NCBI RefSeq assembly: GCF_002860205.1
Contig: NZ_PGVB01000005.1
Location: 124,001 to 188,000 of the forward strand
Length of the DNA: 64,000 bases
Origin: Bacillus sp. T33-2
Lineage (GTDB): Bacteria > Bacillota > Bacilli > Bacillales > Cytobacillaceae
Reading direction: 5' to 3'
Under the pieces are notes generated by a model. That model ran no database searches. It worked only from the letters and a program-made list of their open reading frames with translations, and was not told the origin of the DNA. The translations under genes were made by a program, and so were the position numbers. This document shows, piece after piece, positions 33,053-41,395 of this stretch. Numbering within the stretch: the first letter of the stretch is position 1; every line of letters begins with the position of its first letter.

Positions 33053-33754
33053 TCAGACGTGGCTTTTGCCATCGTTATTAACGATAAGAGCCAGTTTCCT
33101 CATGATCACTCTCATCACATGTGCGTATTCATCATCCTGAAAAAGTTTATACAGGATGCGATAGTCATTGTAAATGTCCAGAAGATTATCGATCAACATT
33201 TTTTTATTGTTCTTTTTTTTCAGTTCCTGTTTTTCGGCATGCCGATGGGGAGCCTGCTGCGGCTTTTTGTCCAGGTTCACCGGTTTCACCTCTTTATTGA
33301 CAGTAAACAACAGGCCCAGCTTTTGAATAAATGTTTCTGCACTTTCAGCATCTGCAACCAATGTAAGTTCTTCTTCACCTGCTTCCAGCCATTCACCATC
33401 ACTGATCCTGGATAGTTCATAAATGACGTCTTCCCAGGCATCTTCCTTGTAACGCCAAATTTCCGTACGGAATCCTACGATTTTAAATAAGTCAGAACCA
33501 TAGCCTTTAACATGGACAAGGTCTCCGAAAAAATACTTATATTCTATGTCAATATGTTCCTTCTCGAGCAGCTTCCCTTCATATTCAGAGAGCATCTGGA
33601 GGCTAGATTCCAGGTACAGTCCCTCACTGTTATTGATTTCATATACATAAAGGCCGTCGAGCCACTTCACATCCGTAACCTTTCCGACCGTTCCATATAT
33701 TGTGATCACGACTGTATCACCGATTTTATATTTCGGCTTTTTCCGATTCTCCAT
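33053..33754 (-). CDS. yodN: YodN-like hypothetical protein
   Basis: 233 residues. The N-terminus has a KOW/SH3-like beta opening (YKIGDTVVITIYGTVGKVTDVKWLDGLYVYEI), a second such stretch at about 75-95 (YFFGDLVHVKGYGSDLFKIVGF), then a basic linker and a helical C-terminus. Position between yozD and yozE suits yodN of B. subtilis, which is the basis for the name. ATG 33754 has GGGAGGAG upstream. Confidence 0.65.
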   Translation of the reverse strand: MENRKKPKYKIGDTVVITIYGTVGKVTDVKWLDGLYVYEINNSEGLYLESSLQMLSEYEGKLLEKEHIDIEYKYFFGDLVHVKGYGSDLFKIVGFRTEIWRYKEDAWEDVIYELSRISDGEWLEAGEEELTLVADAESAETFIQKLGLLFTVNKEVKPVNLDKKPQQAPHRHAEKQELKKKNNKKMLIDNLLDIYNDYRILYKLFQDDEYAHVMRVIMRKLALIVNNDGKSHV

Positions 33755-33944
33755 TTTCTCCTCCCATCCTCTCAATGATTCGTCGTGAATTTATTACCAC
33801 AGTATATGCTTTTAATCAAAATTCGCCACGATTAAACTGCCCGTCCTCATGCCCCCTACTCCCAGAAAATAATGGAATTCCACAACCCAAAGTATAACCA
33901 AACTTTAAAATTTTGTATTTTTTAGAACAGCGATTTACGCAAAA

Positions 33945-33968
33945 AAAGGATAGATTTCTCTATCCTTC
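33945..33968 (-). terminator. terminator of yozE
   Basis: The stem AAGGATAG/CTATCCTT overlapping the stop codon, followed by T7 on the minus strand. Confidence 0.8.
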
Positions 33969-34181
33969 GGAAATTAAATATAAATCCCAGGCTTCATCAA
34001 ATACAGACATATTATCCAGGTAATGCCCGTTCAGTTCAAGATAAGAACTTAATTCATGGTATTGGGCAGAAGTCTTGGGGAAGGCATGATCCTCATACGC
34101 AGCGTTGGCAAACCGGCTTATTTCATCTTTCGGCTCTGGATGCCGGTATTTCATTAAGAAGTGATAAAAGCTTTTTGACAT
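33960..34181 (-). CDS. yozE: YozE (UPF0346) protein
   Basis: 73 residues, SAM-like helical fold. SFYHFLMKYRHPEPKDEISRFANAAYEDHAFPK and YHELSSYLELNGHYLDNM are diagnostic for UPF0346. ATG 34181 is preferred (AAAGGG upstream). Function unknown; perhaps a nucleic-acid binder from its structure. Confidence 0.9.
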   Translation of the reverse strand: MSKSFYHFLMKYRHPEPKDEISRFANAAYEDHAFPKTSAQYHELSSYLELNGHYLDNMSVFDEAWDLYLISEG

Positions 34182-34309
34182 AAACAACCCTTTCCGCCTA
34201 TTAGTAATTTGCGTCTCGGCAAACATATTTCTATCGTTTACTATAGCGGATAGGTTCATTCACGTCTATTTTGCGTTACTCTTTTAATAACCTGCAGAGG
34301 CTTCACTTG

Positions 34310-34594
34310 TTAAGAAGAAAAGTCAAAATAATTCCGTTTCAACAGGCGGGGCAAGGCCATCAATTCTTCAAACTTAATGGTTTTGTCAATTAACGTAGTA
34401 TTGACCAGGAATAGCTGGTCCTCGATCTGCTTAACGATTTTTTCTGTCTGGTACGAAATGTGGCAATCCTGGCAAGTTATTGTTGGAGTATGAGTTATTT
34501 CAATCGCTCGTGATCCGTCAGGGAGCTCCCAGAATACGCTCTTGCTTCCGTGCATTATTTTTTCACATTCACACCATTCGCATCTGTTTTCCAA
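34310..34594 (-). CDS. yokU: YokU zinc-finger protein
   Basis: 94 residues with CEWCEC at the N-terminus and CQDC near residue 41, a two-CxxC zinc ribbon of the MqsA-like YgiT/YokU type. It always accompanies kamA in bacilli and lies 11 bases downstream of it here, so it is co-transcribed. The start is TTG 34594 after GGGGG. The role is unknown; perhaps a regulator or maturation helper for KamA. Confidence 0.88.
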   Translation of the reverse strand: MENRCEWCECEKIMHGSKSVFWELPDGSRAIEITHTPTITCQDCHISYQTEKIVKQIEDQLFLVNTTLIDKTIKFEELMALPRLLKRNYFDFSS

Positions 34595-34605
34595 CCTTAA
34601 TCCCC

Positions 34606-36024
34606 CTATTCCTTTGCGGAAAAAGTTTCTCTTTGATCCAGAGATTTTTTCTGCTGGGCCTGGTATTTCTTTTCTTTGAGCTGGTCTCTTTTCTCGCGTT
34701 TGTCCTTTAGGGTGCTGTGCCCTGGCTTAGCCTCGTATGTCTGGCGCCGTTCCAATCTCCTCAGCCCCTCAGGAATAAGGTTGAACTGGCTGTCATGCAT
34801 TAGCGCCGCTATCCCAATGTTGGACCGTTTAGATTCCGCGTCAGGGTAAATCTCTTTAAAATATGCCTCAGCCCGGCCAGGAACATAGTTTTCAGGCTCT
34901 GGATAGGAAGTGATTACTCCTTCAAAATTCCTTAGGATTACTTTTTCGGCACTCTGTGAAATCAAGTAATTTGGCTGCAGTGCGATCTTTCCTCCACCAC
35001 CAGGAGCATCGCAAACGAAGGTCGGCACAGCGTATCCAGAAGTGTGTCCCCGCAATCCTTCAATGATTTCAAGGCCTTTAGAAACTGGTGCCCTGAAATG
35101 GCTGATTCCTTCTGAAAGGTCACATTGATAGATGTAATACGGGCGGACCCTGATTTTGACAAGGTCATGCATCAACTTTTTCATGATCGGAACGCTGTCA
35201 TTGATCCCGGCCAGAATGACTGACTGATTGCCGACCGGGACACCTGCATTTGCGAGCATCTCACAGGCCTGTTTTGATTCTTCTGTAATCTCGATGGATG
35301 TATTAAAATGGGTATTTAGCCAGACAGGATGGTATTTCTTCAAAATAGAGCAGAGATTCTCAGTTATCCGCTGCGGGAACACGACAGGAGCCCTCGTTCC
35401 GATCCGGATGATTTCCACATGGTCAATGGCTCTCAAGTTCTTCAGGATGTATTCCAGAATATTGTCGTTGATCAACAGGCCGTCCCCCCCGGAAATAAGG
35501 ACATCCCGTACCTCAGGTGTGTTGGCGATATATTCGATCGCTGCATCGAGCTGTTTTTTCGGAACCCCCATCCCTATCTGCCCGGAAAACCGCCGTCGTG
35601 TACAATAACGGCAATACATGGAGCATTGATTGGTCACAAGAAATAAAACCCTGTCCGGATAGCGGTGAGTCAACCCTGGCACAGGTGAATCCTCATCCTC
35701 GTACAGCGGATCCTCCAGGTCATATTTCGTCTTGTAAATTTCCTTTGAAATCGGCACTGATTGCATTCTGACTGGGCATCTGGGATCGTCCGGATTCATT
35801 AATGAAGCATAATAAGGGGTGATATTCAGCGGGATGGTCTTTGTTGAAATCCTGACACCTTCCTCTTCCTCGGGGGTCAAATTGACAACCTTTTTTAAAT
35901 CGTCCAGTGTCCGGATTGTATTGGTTAACTGCCACAGCCAATCGTTCCATTGTTCGTCAGTCACATTCTTCCACAATTCTATATCCTTCCAGTGCCGGGC
36001 CGGTCTATAAACAAATTGCTTCAC
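34606..36024 (-). CDS. kamA: L-lysine 2,3-aminomutase
   Basis: 472 residues. Radical-SAM, PLP-dependent conversion of L-lysine to L-beta-lysine (3,6-diaminohexanoate). The [4Fe-4S] cysteines are C134, C138 and C141 (CSMYCRYCTRR); the SAM glycines lie in LISGGDGLL, and the PLP lysine region is in VCDAPGGGGKIAL. The start is GTG 36024 (GGGGGAATAGGT upstream). A sigma-54-type promoter lies 35 bases upstream, and the activator gene ends 131 bases upstream. In B. subtilis kamA heads into a sigma-E-controlled yod cluster; this arrangement differs. Confidence 0.95.
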   Translation of the reverse strand: MKQFVYRPARHWKDIELWKNVTDEQWNDWLWQLTNTIRTLDDLKKVVNLTPEEEEGVRISTKTIPLNITPYYASLMNPDDPRCPVRMQSVPISKEIYKTKYDLEDPLYEDEDSPVPGLTHRYPDRVLFLVTNQCSMYCRYCTRRRFSGQIGMGVPKKQLDAAIEYIANTPEVRDVLISGGDGLLINDNILEYILKNLRAIDHVEIIRIGTRAPVVFPQRITENLCSILKKYHPVWLNTHFNTSIEITEESKQACEMLANAGVPVGNQSVILAGINDSVPIMKKLMHDLVKIRVRPYYIYQCDLSEGISHFRAPVSKGLEIIEGLRGHTSGYAVPTFVCDAPGGGGKIALQPNYLISQSAEKVILRNFEGVITSYPEPENYVPGRAEAYFKEIYPDAESKRSNIGIAALMHDSQFNLIPEGLRRLERRQTYEAKPGHSTLKDKREKRDQLKEKKYQAQQKKSLDQRETFSAKE

Positions 36025-36058
36025 ACCTATTCCCCCTTAAATCATTTATCTATTCTTG

Positions 36059-36075
36059 ATGCAATTTTTATGCCA
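36059..36075 (-). promoter_or_regulatory. sigma-54 (SigL) -24/-12 promoter of kamA
   Basis: TGGCAT-AAAAA-TTGCAT on the minus strand matches the consensus TGGCAC-N5-TTGCW with one mismatch, and GG and GC are exactly 12 bases apart. It lies between the activator gene and kamA. The predicted start is near 36048. Confidence 0.82.
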
Positions 36076-36129
36076 TTTCATTAAGGCCTTCGCTGTCATG
36101 CCTATGGGTAACATCAGGATTGTGCAAAT

Positions 36130-36157
36130 AAAAAAACTGCCGGTTTTTTGGCAGTCA
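36130..36157 (-). terminator. terminator of the sigma-54 activator gene
   Basis: The stem ACTGCC/GGCAGT with an 8-base loop and T7 on the minus strand abuts the activator stop codon, insulating kamA. Confidence 0.82.
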
Positions 36158-37540
36158 CGATTTAAGCTTTTTCATTTTATATTGAAGTGTCTGCCTTGGT
36201 ATGCCAAGGAGCCCCGCTGCAAGTTGAATGTTTCCCCCTGTGTCTGACAAAGCTTCCATAATCAGCTTCATCTCCACGTTTCTCAGGCTTTCTTTTAACG
36301 ACAGCGATGCTGGCCTACCGGCTGGCACATGCTTTGAACTTTTGAGCATCACCGGCAAGTCGTTGAAGGTAAGGCAATTCCCTTCGCATACATTCATCAT
36401 ATATTCAATCGTATGTTTTAATTCGCGTACATTACCGGGCCATTCATGCCTGGAAAACAGCTCTTTTACCCGCATGTCGGTACCCGAGATATTTTTTGAC
36501 AGCATATCGTTGTAATCAGAAATGAACTTTTCTGATAAAAAAACAATATCTTCTTTTCTGTCCCTGAGAGGAAGAAGTTCAAACGTGAGAACATTTAGCC
36601 GGTAAAACAAGTCTGCCCTTAGTTTGCCTTGTTCCATCGCCACACTGGGGTGAATATTCATTGCGGAAATGACGCGGACGTCGACAGACAGGCTGTTTGT
36701 GCTCCCAACCCTCCTGACTAGGCCGTCCTCAAGCACGCGCAGCAGCTTTGCCTGCAGTTCTATCGGCATCGCATGCAGCTCGTCAAGAAAAAGGGTGCCC
36801 CCATTTGCAAGCTCAAATAATCCTGGCCGGTCGACAGCCCCTGTATAGCTCCCCTTCGAGGTGCCAAAGAGGATGCTTTCCAGCAGTGTTTCCGGGATCG
36901 CTGCGCAATTCTGGGCAATGAATGGCCCTGCTGCCCGTCCTGAATCATTGTGCATTCCCTGAACGAACAATTCTTTGCCTGTGCCGCTCTCGCCAAATAC
37001 GAGAATCGGTGAATCAGATTCAGCAAGCCTGCGCGCTTCTGCAATTGTTTTCTTAAAGCCGTGGTGAACCGTTAGTAAGTCAGCAAATGTATAAGCTGTT
37101 TGCCTGTTCACATGCCTGCCTGCTTTTCGCTTCATCCCTCTCTGAATATCAACCAGCTTTTCGGCCAGTCCTTTAATCCGGGTATAATCCTTGGCAATTT
37201 CGACGGCACCGATAATTTCCCGTTCCACAAAAATAGGCAGGGTAGTGTTCAATGTTTCAATCTTTCTCCCGTGAAGGTTCACAAATGATTGCGACTGGTT
37301 ATATAAAGGCTTTTTTGTATTAATGACATTCAGTAAAGTGCTTGTTTTCTCATTTAACGAAGGGAATACGTCGAGCAATTTTTTGCCGACTACTTCATCT
37401 GTGTCAAGTCCATCATGCCTTGCTGCAACCTCGTTGTAAAAAATGGTAATCCCGTCTGTATTCACAACGTGAATCGCTTCATCAATGCTTTTCAAAATCG
37501 CACTCAAAACTTCTTTTGTCATATCAGACATCATGTTCAT
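36155..37540 (-). CDS. sigma-54-dependent transcriptional activator (RocR-like)
   Basis: 461 residues. A PAS sensor domain (about 10-115), an AAA+ domain (about 160-385) with Walker A GESGTGKE (183-190), sigma-54 contact loop GSYTGA (230-235) and Walker B GTLFLDEL, and a C-terminal Fis-type HTH (NIQLAAGLLGIPRQTLQYKMKKL). The same layout as RocR, BkdR and AcoR, which sense amino-acid or ketoacid metabolites. It is encoded inside the lysine island and next to a -24/-12 promoter, so kamA is the likely target. ATG 37540 has GAGGGTGGG upstream. Confidence 0.9.
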   Translation of the reverse strand: MNMMSDMTKEVLSAILKSIDEAIHVVNTDGITIFYNEVAARHDGLDTDEVVGKKLLDVFPSLNEKTSTLLNVINTKKPLYNQSQSFVNLHGRKIETLNTTLPIFVEREIIGAVEIAKDYTRIKGLAEKLVDIQRGMKRKAGRHVNRQTAYTFADLLTVHHGFKKTIAEARRLAESDSPILVFGESGTGKELFVQGMHNDSGRAAGPFIAQNCAAIPETLLESILFGTSKGSYTGAVDRPGLFELANGGTLFLDELHAMPIELQAKLLRVLEDGLVRRVGSTNSLSVDVRVISAMNIHPSVAMEQGKLRADLFYRLNVLTFELLPLRDRKEDIVFLSEKFISDYNDMLSKNISGTDMRVKELFSRHEWPGNVRELKHTIEYMMNVCEGNCLTFNDLPVMLKSSKHVPAGRPASLSLKESLRNVEMKLIMEALSDTGGNIQLAAGLLGIPRQTLQYKMKKLKS

Positions 37541-37639
37541 ATTCCCACCCTCTCATGATATCTATATGACAGGATGCCGCTTTTTTGTCATCCTGCTGCC
37601 GAAAAATTGGCACTGGCAATATCCTTCACTAAATTACAT

Positions 37640-38503
37640 TTATCCTTTCAAGGCGCTGCTTGCGAGATCCTTCACCCAAACATTCATGTTTTCAAGCTTG
37701 TCGTATATAAAACAATTGTTTATAAGCCTTCCCCTGTACGCGTATCCCAATTGAAACAATGCCGCGTTCATCCCAAATGAAAGTGACCGGGCGATAGAAT
37801 ACGCACAATAAATACTGTTTTTCAGTAAATGGTCCTCCAAAAGTGCAAGCAGATGCTTCATCAACCCATGCTTCCGGTGTTCCTTTAATGTGGCACAATC
37901 TGTCAGCTCAGCATTTTTGTAAAAATTATTCACCTCAGCCGATGCGGCACTCACGATTTCCCCATTGCAGACGAAACCGTAGTAAATGGTTCCTTGTTCC
38001 ATCGTTTTTTCGATGTAACCAGCATCGTTAAGTGGCGTTGGGTAGATCTGGAAAACCTGGTTATAAAGAGAGGCAAGCGCTGGAGCATCCCCTCTCTGCA
38101 GTTTTACGGGCTGATAATCCTTTGGCGGCATCACAGCCCTGGCAGGCTCCTTCAAATGATATACATTTTTTATGATTTCATCTTCTGTGACCCAATGGAG
38201 ATTATTTTTCCTTTCAGAGGTGTAAAATTTCGAAAAAAACCACCCGTCTGAGCCAAGAAAATAGCCGTCGACACTGGCTTCAAAACGGAAACCATGTTCC
38301 AGTAGCCGGGTAAAATGCTCCCTCCTTGCTTTCACAATCAGCTTCTCTGCTTTTTCAGATACAGCCAATTCTCCAGCCTTTTCCAAAATTTTATCTATGC
38401 TTCCCCGGTAATCATCCACCCTTATCCTCCGGTTCCATGGATCATTGTACGCCTCAAGCAAGCAATTTGAATGATTGATTAGAAAAGTTGATCCTTGTTG
38501 CAT
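37640..38503 (-). CDS. yodP: beta-lysine N6-acetyltransferase (AblB/YodP)
   Basis: 287 residues: an N-terminal domain of about 130 residues and a C-terminal GNAT domain (EVNNFYKNAELTDCATLKEHRKHGLMKHLLALLEDHL holds the acetyl-CoA loop). Makes N6-acetyl-beta-lysine from beta-lysine; the product is an osmolyte in archaea and some bacilli and an intermediate of beta-lysine breakdown. ATG 38503 is chosen (GGGGGGAGG upstream); the frame to 38584 overlaps a terminator. Separated from the upstream dehydrogenase gene by that terminator. Confidence 0.9.
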   Translation of the reverse strand: MQQGSTFLINHSNCLLEAYNDPWNRRIRVDDYRGSIDKILEKAGELAVSEKAEKLIVKARREHFTRLLEHGFRFEASVDGYFLGSDGWFFSKFYTSERKNNLHWVTEDEIIKNVYHLKEPARAVMPPKDYQPVKLQRGDAPALASLYNQVFQIYPTPLNDAGYIEKTMEQGTIYYGFVCNGEIVSAASAEVNNFYKNAELTDCATLKEHRKHGLMKHLLALLEDHLLKNSIYCAYSIARSLSFGMNAALFQLGYAYRGRLINNCFIYDKLENMNVWVKDLASSALKG

Positions 38504-38536
38504 CGCCTTGTCCTCCCCCCGCCCCGGTGATATTTG

Positions 38537-38566
38537 AAAAAGCCCGGCCCTACAAGGCCAGGCTTC
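38537..38566 (-). terminator. terminator between the aldehyde dehydrogenase gene and yodP
   Basis: The stem AAGCCTGGCC/GGGCCGGGCTT-type pairing with TTTTTC on the minus strand, only 35-65 bases after the dehydrogenase stop. It may be partial to reduce yodP expression. Confidence 0.8.
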
Positions 38567-38602
38567 ATCTTTAATCATCAACATTCCATATAAAAAAGTT
38601 TA

Positions 38603-40024
38603 TTAATCAAGCTTAATGCTTACCAGCTTCAGTTCGGTCATTTCCTCAATGGCGTACTTAATTCCTTCTCTTCCGGTTCCACTCATTTTCACTCCGCCAT
38701 ATGGCATATGGTCAACACGGAAAGTGGGGATATCATTGATCATGACTCCGCCTACATGCAGCTTTTTTGCTGCCCTTAAAGCTTTGTTAAGGTCGTTTGT
38801 ATAAACCCCTGCCTGAAGCCCGAACTGTGATTTGTTCACTTCTTGCAATGCTTCGTCAAAATCACTGAAACTGTTGATATGGACGACTGGCGCAAAGATT
38901 TCTTCACAGGAAACCTTGTCTTCTGGGCTCGCATTCAACAGGATCGTTGGCTTCAGGACAGGCCCCTCTGCTGCTCCCCCGATAATGAGCTCAGCCCCGT
39001 TTGCAACGGCGCTGTCAACCCAGGATTTTGCCCGGCTAACGTCACCTGGTGTGATCATCGCTGACACGTCTGTATGTTCATCCAGCGGGTCTCCAATAAC
39101 CAGCTTTTCCGTTTCTTGCTTCAGGCCGGAAACAAACTGTTCAAACAGGCTTTCATGCACAAAAATCCGCTGCACGGAAATGCAAACCTGGCCCTGGTAT
39201 GCAAATGCCCCGGCAACAACCCTCGGGATACATTTTGTTAGGTCGGTATCATGGTCAATCACAACCGCTGAATTAGAACCCAGTTCAAGCGTAACCCGTT
39301 TCAACCCTGACCGTTCCCGAATATATTTTCCTACAGCTGGGCTGCCCGTAAATGTCACTTTTTTTACCCTGTCGTCGGAAGTAAGCATGTCCCCGATTGT
39401 TTTTCCGCTTCCTGTCACCACGTTCAAAGCACCGTCCGGCAGTCCTGCCCTGTGAAAATATTCAGCTATTTTGTAAGCGGAAAGCGGAGTCTGGCTCGCA
39501 GGCTTAAGCACGACCGTATTTCCTGCGGCAATGGCTGGGCCCACTTTGTGCGCCACTAGGTTCATAGGGAAATTAAAAGGTGTTATCGCCGCAATGACAC
39601 CAAGCGGTTCCTTTACAGTATAGGCAACACGCCCTTCACCGCCGGGAGCCGCATCGAGCGGTACTGTTTCCCCATGGATCCTTCTCGCTTCATGGGCAGC
39701 GAAGGTGTACGTCATAATCGTTCGCTCCACCTCGGCACGCGCAACTTTTATCGGTTTTGCCGCTTCGGTTGCGATAAGGCGGGCACATGCTTCACGCTCT
39801 TCTTTCATAAAGCCGGCGACTCTTTCAAGGATTTCAGCCCTTTTAAAAGCTTCCATTCCTGCCATAATTGGTGCCGCCCTGTGGGCCGCTTCAATCGCCA
39901 ACAGTACTTCTTCTTCGCCTGCGTCAGCAACTTCCGCAATCGTCTCGCCGCTGTAGGGATTGACAAGAGGGCGGTAATTGCCTGTTTCCATGCTGGTTCC
40001 ATTTATCCAAAGAGATTGTTTCAA
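38603..40024 (-). CDS. aldehyde dehydrogenase, probable succinate-semialdehyde dehydrogenase
   Basis: 473 residues. NAD(P)-linked aldehyde oxidation: substrate channel TPFNFPMNLVAHKV, cofactor loop VTFTGSPAVGK, general base Glu in LELGSNSAVV, nucleophilic Cys in GQVCISVQR and EEIFAPV near the end. The gene lies 11 bases after a GABA aminotransferase gene, so succinate semialdehyde is the obvious substrate (GabD role), although subfamily cannot be set from sequence alone. Strong start ATG 40024. Confidence 0.85.
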   Translation of the reverse strand: MKQSLWINGTSMETGNYRPLVNPYSGETIAEVADAGEEEVLLAIEAAHRAAPIMAGMEAFKRAEILERVAGFMKEEREACARLIATEAAKPIKVARAEVERTIMTYTFAAHEARRIHGETVPLDAAPGGEGRVAYTVKEPLGVIAAITPFNFPMNLVAHKVGPAIAAGNTVVLKPASQTPLSAYKIAEYFHRAGLPDGALNVVTGSGKTIGDMLTSDDRVKKVTFTGSPAVGKYIRERSGLKRVTLELGSNSAVVIDHDTDLTKCIPRVVAGAFAYQGQVCISVQRIFVHESLFEQFVSGLKQETEKLVIGDPLDEHTDVSAMITPGDVSRAKSWVDSAVANGAELIIGGAAEGPVLKPTILLNASPEDKVSCEEIFAPVVHINSFSDFDEALQEVNKSQFGLQAGVYTNDLNKALRAAKKLHVGGVMINDIPTFRVDHMPYGGVKMSGTGREGIKYAIEEMTELKLVSIKLD

Positions 40025-40035
40025 CTATATTCCTC

Positions 40036-41376
40036 CTATTGCTGGTTCTGGCAGCATTGAATGATCACATCTTCAAGAACACCCAGACCTTCGTCAAGCT
40101 GGCTGTCAGAAATGACAAGCGGGACGAGCAGGCGGACCACATTGCCGTACAGTCCGGCACTCATGATGACCAGTCCGCGCTGATGAGCGTTTCTCAGTAT
40201 TTCCTGAACAATCGGCTGGTTGGGCCGTTTACCCGTTTTATCCTGTACAAACTCAATGGCGCACATGGCTCCGAGGGAGCGGATTTGGCCAATCTGCCCA
40301 AACCGTGATGACAGTACATCAAAACAGGCCTGGAATGCTTCCCCTATTTTCAATGCCTGTTCAAGCAGCCCATCGTTTTGAATCATTTGAATAACTTCGA
40401 TCGCGGCTACACAGCCGAGCGGACTTCCGCCATACGTCCCGCCTATTTCGCCGATTCCGGCTGAATCCATGATTTCAGCCCGGCCGGTCACTGCACTGAG
40501 CGGCAGCCCCGCAGCAATCGACTTGGACATTGTCATTATATCAGGAACCACCTCAAAATGTTCAACGGCAAACATTTTGCCTGTCCTGCCGAAACCGGTC
40601 TGGATTTCATCTGCTATGAATAAAATGCCATGTTGTTCACAAAGCTTTTTAACGCCCTGAACAAAGCCCTTGGAGGGGATGATGAAGCCGCCCTCACCCT
40701 GGACAGGCTCCATTATTACAGCCGCTACGTCATCTGGTGAAACCTCGTTCAGGAAGAAAGTTTCAAAACTGCTTAACAGCGCTTCATCAAGTTCCGCCGG
40801 ATCCAATCCCCCGGACCTGTAATAATCAGGGTAAGGCCACTTGTACGTTTCAGGCGCAAACGGACCGAACCCGTATTTATATGGCCGCACCTTGCTTGTC
40901 AGTGACATTGCCATATATGTCCGGCCATGGAATCCCCGCTCAAATGAAATGATTCCTTTCCTCCCTGTGAATTTCCTGGCAATTTTCACTGCATTTTCGA
41001 CTGCCTCGGCACCGCTGCTCAAGAAAAAAGTCTTTTTTGCGTGGCTCCCCGGAACAAGCCTGTTCAGCGTCTCGGCCAGCTCTATATAGGGTTCATACAT
41101 CATCACATGGAAGCATGGATGTAAATACGCATGAATTTGCGCCTGCAGCGCTTTGACGACATTCGGCGGACAATGGCCTGCATTCAAGGTACCAATCGCG
41201 CCTGCAAAATCAATAAAAGTGTTGCCATCCACATCGGTTAAAAGCGCCCCTTCCCCTTTAGCCGCAAATGTTTTTACCGTATTAAAGGGCCCAGCCGGAA
41301 CGTTTTTCTCTTTTCTTTCCAGCAACGCCCTCGCTATTGGGCCGGGAATCTCTGTTTTTATGCTAATCTCTCCCAT
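40036..41376 (-). CDS. gabT: 4-aminobutyrate aminotransferase
   Basis: 446 residues, class-III PLP transaminase. PLP pocket GAEAVENAVKIAR, DEIQTGFGRTGKMFA, and the Schiff-base lysine in MTMSKSIAAGLP. Close to GabT/PuuE enzymes. Would turn GABA plus 2-oxoglutarate into succinate semialdehyde. ATG 41376 is selected (GGGGAGAGAACCG upstream) rather than the extended frame at 41481, which runs into yodQ. Co-transcribed between yodQ and the dehydrogenase gene. Confidence 0.88.
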   Translation of the reverse strand: MGEISIKTEIPGPIARALLERKEKNVPAGPFNTVKTFAAKGEGALLTDVDGNTFIDFAGAIGTLNAGHCPPNVVKALQAQIHAYLHPCFHVMMYEPYIELAETLNRLVPGSHAKKTFFLSSGAEAVENAVKIARKFTGRKGIISFERGFHGRTYMAMSLTSKVRPYKYGFGPFAPETYKWPYPDYYRSGGLDPAELDEALLSSFETFFLNEVSPDDVAAVIMEPVQGEGGFIIPSKGFVQGVKKLCEQHGILFIADEIQTGFGRTGKMFAVEHFEVVPDIMTMSKSIAAGLPLSAVTGRAEIMDSAGIGEIGGTYGGSPLGCVAAIEVIQMIQNDGLLEQALKIGEAFQACFDVLSSRFGQIGQIRSLGAMCAIEFVQDKTGKRPNQPIVQEILRNAHQRGLVIMSAGLYGNVVRLLVPLVISDSQLDEGLGVLEDVIIQCCQNQQ

Positions 41377-41395
41377 CGGTTCTCTCCCCATCCTT

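Noticed and set aside
37560-37620. second -24/-12 promoter (TTGGCACTGGCAATA) upstream of the activator gene
   Set aside because: On the wrong strand for any gene and lacks TTGC at the required distance.
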